DNA from: Hetaerina americana
Lineage: Eukaryota > Arthropoda > Insecta > Odonata > Calopterygidae
Assembly (NCBI GenBank): GCA_022747635.1
Contig: JAKTNV010000027.1
Location: 5,101,731-5,165,730 of the forward strand
DNA length: 64,000 bases
Direction: 5' to 3'
Notes under the pieces: model-generated
Seen by the model: the letters and a program-made list of their open reading frames with translations, nothing else
Told to the model about the DNA's origin: nothing
Database searches by the model: none
Shown here: in pieces, positions 59,275 to 64,000 of the stretch
Layout: every line of letters starts with the position of its first letter
How positions within the stretch are numbered: position 1 is the stretch's first letter
Translations under genes and position numbers: made by a program

Positions 59275-60168
59275 AATTTTCAATCATAGATCAATCGATC
59301 ACTCACTCGAATGAAACACATTTCATCATCTGAATCAAAAGCCGCTAGCAATCCAATATCACTCACTCTTTGATAGGCAGGTAAAATTATTTGCATTTAA
59401 ATTATGTGATACCGCGCATTCTCAATTTTTCCTTCCTTCAATTACGATTTATTTGCTTATTTTCCATGGCGGTAATGGCGCTGTCTTATGAATATATATG
59501 TGATTCATACAAGATTTAAAAAGGCCAAGATATACTGAAATGTTTAATATTTAGCTACTGCGCAAAAGGTAAGGAATTTATTTTGAGGTATTCCGTATGG
59601 CACCCGTAGGGCATTTCTAATTGTATTGAAAGGAGTTGAAGGTGTAGATGAATCGTTTCTTCTCTGAAGGTGCGTTTGGAAATAGCACTTGACAAAGAAG
59701 AGAGCCATCATTGAAAATGGTAATCGAGGTGGTGATTACCATTACGTACAGCAACAATTTAAAGGCAAATAAGGAAACAAATGACTACATATTGCAATAG
59801 GAGACACTACATAACAATGCGGAGGCTTCATAAATGTCGAACGACGAGAAAATGGTCGTTTCCTTGCCCACCGTTTTAGAAAATCCAAAGATTGCATTTC
59901 AAACTAGTATAAGAGCAATCCTTCAAATAAATTCTAAGAATAACCAAAAATCTCAATATAATAAATCAGTCATCGTTATGAGATCGAAATGCGTCAACTG
60001 CGCCTGCACCGTTGGCGTCCTTCATTTTGATTCGATCACTCTAATTCATTTGTCACTTAATTATTAATGTGGTTCAATTTACTTCTGAATATAAAAATTT
60101 AATATGTATCTGGAGTACATTTTAGGTGACTACGTTAGAAGATCTGGTGCTTTCCCGGCGTATTTGCT

Positions 60169-60170
<2 letters not shown>
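59275..60170. other. AT-rich unassigned sequence
   Basis: No recognisable gene or repeat. Confidence 0.4.
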
Positions 60171-60172
<2 letters not shown>

Positions 60173-60214
<42 letters not shown>

Positions 60215-60369
60215 CATTCAAACACGAAATCCCGCCAAACGGCGAACAAGTACTCATTTATATAGAAACAGATATAAGGAAAAGGGATAGGAACACACAT
60301 AAAGGACGAACACAGGGGAGGTGGGGAAGGCGGAATCCAGCAGATCACGAATGTAAAAATATTTCCTAG

Positions 60370-60461
<92 letters not shown>

Positions 60462-60545
60462 ATATAGATATATATATATATACACATACATACGTTTATG
60501 TTTATTCCCACACACACATATATATATATATCTATATATAGACAT
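60173..60545. repeat. (TA)n microsatellites
   Basis: TA tracts at about 60173-60213 and 60374-60484, the second over 100 bp long. Shorter TA and (CA)n patches run to 60545. Confidence 0.95.
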
Positions 60546-60689
60546 ATATAATTACTATTAATTATTTGTATAATAATTCATTATATTTACACATATTATA
60601 TATTTATATGCACTTCTATGCATGTGTATATATATTTGTAAATTTACACTGCGAAATTTTGGGGGCTTCAAAAGAACATGATATGTGCG

Positions 60690-60765
60690 AGGACATCTTG
60701 GTAGCTTAAATGGTTATAGCCAGAGTCCGAGGGATTCGGAGTCGAATCGTGGTAAAGGCGAATGA
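60690..60765 (+). repeat. tRNA-like sequence, probable SINE head or tRNA pseudogene
   Basis: CTTGGTAGCTTAAATGG resembles box A, and GGAGTCGAATCGTGG, about 40 nt on, resembles box B. There is no clean acceptor stem, and the downstream sequence matches neither SINE A nor SINE B. It is probably a third tRNA-derived repeat. Confidence 0.4.
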
Positions 60766-61205
60766 TTTTTGCACTTTGAAATTCCTATATTTTAATGTTA
60801 GGACGTTTGTGATATGTTGATTATAGACTATAAAGCGAGGTATGGATGGAGGAAATATAGGTGTATTAGGGCTGTGCAGGGTGAGATGGAAGGTTTGCGG
60901 TGATGCTCGTTTGAAGAAGCGTAGAGAAATAAATACGGAGAGGCGTGATGTGAGGACTGAATAATAAATAGTGAGGAGGAGGAGGAATCGTATAGAACGG
61001 AGAGAGAAAGAGAGTGAAGTGGAATAGCATTGTCGGAAGTAACCTTCCTGTGACTGTGACCACGTGTGTGGAGTGGAATTTCGGTTTCGATGACCCCATG
61101 GAGGTGCAGTGGCAATTGCTTCTAGAAGGGTCACCCGTTCAAGGCGGTTAGGTCGAAGGTTAGGCGTCAGAGCAAAGGTATTTACGGCGTCTACTCTCCA
61201 ATGAA

Positions 61206-63045
61206 ATGACTGCAAAACGCTTCTGTTTCCAGTTAGCGGCCATTTTTGTGACGGCGTCACGTCGAGAACAAAAGCCACTGAAAATCCTGTCAACTGCAGT
61301 TATTCGTCGGGTGCCGTGCCTGGTGGCAGGGGCGGCAGAAGAGGCAAAGACTGAACCAGGGACTGCAGGAAGAGAGAAAAATGCCAAGAAAAGAACCACA
61401 ACGGTTAGGATAGGTACGTGCAATGTTGGGACGATGGTGAGGATAGGCAAGCTAGGAAGCATTAAGAGGGAATTGGAGAAAGGGGGTATACCAATGCTAG
61501 GTTTGCGTGAGATAAGATGGAGAGGCAGTGCGGATTACTGGAGTAATAGTTACAGAATAGTTAAAAGTGGGGAGAGGAGAGTGTGCATATAGGGGCCGTG
61601 GTACTGATTAGGACACTGGGGAGAATCGTAGTATAAACAGAGCAGGTGAGTGATAGAATTCTCTTGGCAGAGATAAAACGGGACCCGACCCATCAAATGG
61701 TAATTCAGGTGCAAGTGCCGACGAGTAGTCATCGGGAGGAAGGAATAGACAGCTATTCTAAGATATTATTAAGAAAACTCCGACAAAGAAGCACCTTAGA
61801 GTAACAGGGGTAGGAAGGGGTTTGGCAATAATAGCTAACACCTGGTTCGAATGTCTTCACAGGTACACATAGCAGATGCCCACAGAAACAGGTAGAACAA
61901 ATTATATTACGGTTCAACATGGATTTAGAAACCGCATCATCACCTCATACGTCTTCTCGGATGCATAAACAGGACTCGGGTCATAGTTTAGTTTCCACGA
62001 CATGCAATTTAAAATAAACAAAAGGATGAGGGTGATTGGGAGAAAACCAAATTGAAACTTCAAAGATTGAAAAGGGTAAAAAGAATGGAGTTCCCAGAAA
62101 TGCTTAATAAATATCTAGTTGTGGACAGGAAATTGAAAATGGTTGGGGAAATATGGGTGAGCTTAAGAACGGGATGGAAAAAGCAACCTAGGAAGCAATA
62201 GGAATAGTAGAGAATAGGGAAAACACTAATCCATGGGTCACACTCAAAGGATGCATAAAATGGTGAATGGAAGAGGAAATTGGAATAAAATAAGATCGGT
62301 AAAAAGGAGAAGTATGGGGGTAGATTTCACCAATGAAGTTAGCTAAAAATAAACGTAATAACAGAAGAGCATCAATATAGAAGTGCAATATCAGCAGCAA
62401 AGAGACTTATCAGGATGAAGCAAGGGAGCAACTGTGCCTATCGCAAGAGAAGTTATTAATAGCGACAAAAGAGATTCGGAGATGGTGGAAAGAGCTTATC
62501 TAAGAGAGCTTTATTTAAATGATATCAGGCCTGCAGGGTTAGAAATTGGAAGGGATAGCGCCTTAGACGAGGATATCCTGGGTTTAGCAATATTAGATAG
62601 CAATATAGGAAAAGTGCTTAGGGAGATGGACTCCAAAAAGGCAATAATGATACAAAATCCCAGCACAATCACAAGAGTTAAGGGAAAAATGAAAGGGAGC
62701 GGTTCTTCAAATTTCTATGCCGTTTTTACGAGAAAGGAATATGGTCAGAAGAACAATTAGGTCAATTTTGATGCAAATTCTGGTAAAGTGAAAAGAATCT
62801 GGTTTTAGAGACAATAGGACGATAAGTTTCAAATGTCGTATGTAGCAAAGGGAGTTCCAATAATCATTAACATAAAAGAGTGCAAGCGACAACCTAAGCG
62901 AAGGTCGGCTTGACTTCATAAAAGGAAAAGAAGAACTCGTGATGTGAATTTGTAGTGAAGAGAATATTATTAGAAAGGAACATCGACCACTCAAAGGATA
63001 TCTTTGTGCGATTTGTGGATTTTAAGAAGGCATTCGACCGTGCAC
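61206..63045 (+). mobile_element. RTE-type LINE remnant, endonuclease to start of RT
   Basis: A decayed single-ORF non-LTR element. The first 128 codons are open: after a variable N-terminus, VRIGTCNVGTMVRIGKLGSI and GIPMLGLREIRWRGSADYW (61400-61540) are the start of an APE-type endonuclease ('TCNVRTL...GK......E......LGL.E.RW.G'). Later blocks are TVQHGFRNRIITSYV (near 61910) and the RT-side LKRLKRVKRMEFPEMLNKYL (near 62060-62120). SEMVERAYLRELYLNDIRPA follows near 62477. At 62955-63030 RILLERNIDHSKDIFVRFVD and FKKAFDRAQW give the RT aspartate block. It then passes directly into SINE A sequence. Multiple stops and frameshifts make it inactive. Confidence 0.8.
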
Positions 63046-63255
63046 AGTGGGCAACGCGTTGGACTATATACCGGAGATCACTGGGGACGACACCGCTGGG
63101 AGATAGCGGGCTCGCCTCAACCCTTCACCTACTCAAACATAGGCGGGGAGAGGGGAAAGAATCTTTCATACCCTTAAGTGCGAATTTTACACGCCGTATA
63201 GGGCTTGATATTGGGAAAACTCTATCATCACCTACCAAACGAGTTGACTACAGTG
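63046..63255 (+). mobile_element. tRNA-derived SINE, family A, degraded copy 7
   Basis: CAGTGGGCAACGCGTTGGAC corresponds to the box A side of the head (family form CAGTGGGTAGAGCGTTGGAC). Box B is poorly preserved. The 3' part TTTTACACGCCGTATAGGGC and CATCACCTACCAAACGAG is clear, and the CTTCGG tail is partly deleted. Confidence 0.75.
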
Positions 63256-63448
63256 GATTTTGTCACATTTTTGTAAAAATGTAGAAAACCATGGAATTAA
63301 CGTCTAATCTTGGCATGACTATTTTCCAAATTTGTGTTTTGACTTTCGACTATTTTTTCTCGTAACGTGATAACCTAATGAACTCAGTCAATAGGAGCAG
63401 AGAAGTAAACCCAAATTATAAATTTTCAAAATATTCGTGAGGTCATAT

Positions 63449-63570
63449 AAGGTCTATCCCAAGAGTAGTAGGACTGAGACGAGTGAAAGAGACGTGCCAT
63501 ATTTCGCCAAAATCAGTCTCCTGGCTCATTGGCCAAAGTTTGGTGTTAACGTTGAAATTTGATGACCATA
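63449..63570 (-). mobile_element. Mariner family B 3' end, isolated
   Basis: AAGGTCTATCCCAAGAGTAG at 63449 is a family B terminal sequence in the same orientation as the one at 63571. The 120 bp between shows no transposase reading. It is the outer end of an element invaded by the next one, or a solo end. Confidence 0.6.
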
Positions 63571-64000
63571 TCAGGTCTGTCCCAAAGGTAGTAGGGCTGA
63601 GTCGACTCAAAAAATTGATATATTTAATCGGAGCCTGTGCCTCCACACACACCGCTGCCAGAAGCGGGCATTCAACGCCTCGTACGCCTTCTGGAAGGCG
63701 GCGCCCCGAATGCTGCTAAGCTCCCTCGTCACGGCCTGTTGTAACGCTTCCAACGAGCCGTGGTGACATCTTTTCAGCACGGATTTGAGACGGCGGGGAA
63801 CGAGGAAGAAGTCTGGTGGGGCAACGTCAGAGTTGTAGGGGGGCTGAGGCATGGTCGAGAAGCTCTTGGCAGATCCGCGTGCGAGTTTCCTTTTGTTCAT
63901 TGTCCGAGATGGATGCACATCACTTTTAGGGATTCCAAGTTCATCAGAAACCAAGCGAACACTTACCCTGCTCATCCCTGTCCAACAAAGCCTTCACTCT
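63571..64000 (-). mobile_element. Mariner family B, internally deleted copy 3, cut by window end
   Basis: Terminal sequence CAGGTCTGTCCCAAAGGTAG at 63572, with TA just before it. The minus strand has VSVRLVSDELGIPKSDVHPS (second helix-turn-helix end), then KRKLARGSAKSFSTM, and passes straight to QPPYNSDVAPPDFFLVPRRL, VLKRCHHGSLEALQQAVTRE and AFQKAYEALNARFWQRC. The junction equals that of the copies at 8304 and 16341. The N-terminal half lies beyond 64000. Confidence 0.85.

Overview
The window reads as non-coding and repeat DNA from a large animal genome, most likely an arthropod and probably an insect. The grounds are several mariner subfamilies, RTE-, R1/Jockey- and Penelope-type retroelement remnants, tRNA-derived SINEs, long (TA)n microsatellites, and GC-rich CpG-island blocks in an AT-rich background. 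There are no operons, ribosome-binding sites or dense ORFs, so this is not prokaryotic. The species cannot be fixed from sequence alone. No complete host protein-coding gene can be assembled here. The long ORFs are almost all by-products of GC-rich islands or of TA repeats read as Tyr-Ile repeats. Layout, left arm (1-20 kb): an RTE LINE tail and a SINE, a 753-bp mariner deletion derivative (family A), a perfect 77-bp-arm palindrome at 2040-2195, two of three ~580-bp mariner deletion derivatives (family C; the third is at 18.5 kb), a decayed mariner that still shows catalytic-core motifs (family D, split by another repeat), mariner family B copies at 8.3 and 16.3 kb, and a R1/Jockey-like LINE reverse transcriptase on the minus strand (10.6-12.2 kb) between RTE fragments. 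Centre-left (20.8-23.8 kb): the largest CpG island, strongly G-rich on the plus strand, with the best candidate for a host first coding exon (22732-22925, ending at a GTGAGT donor) and a tiny minus-strand candidate start exon under a YY1-like motif. Middle (24-46 kb): long AT-rich stretches with scattered SINEs of two tRNA-derived families, smaller GC islands (32.5-33.6, 38.0-38.4, 45.8-46.4 kb), an RTE fragment and a possible terminal exon (44851-45098, minus). Right arm (47-64 kb): a second, nearly identical family A mariner inside a TA microsatellite, GC islands at 50.1, 51.8-53.0 and 58.1-59.3 kb, SINE/microsatellite composites, a Penelope-like remnant, an RTE LINE with endonuclease and RT start that runs into a SINE, and mariner B ends at the window edge. 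The most notable pattern is that three distinct mariner subfamilies (A, B, C) are each present only as copies lacking the central catalytic core. Within each family the copies share the same deletion junction, so single deletion derivatives were amplified. Family A copies are almost identical and still encode an uninterrupted 135-residue DNA-binding domain without a catalytic domain.
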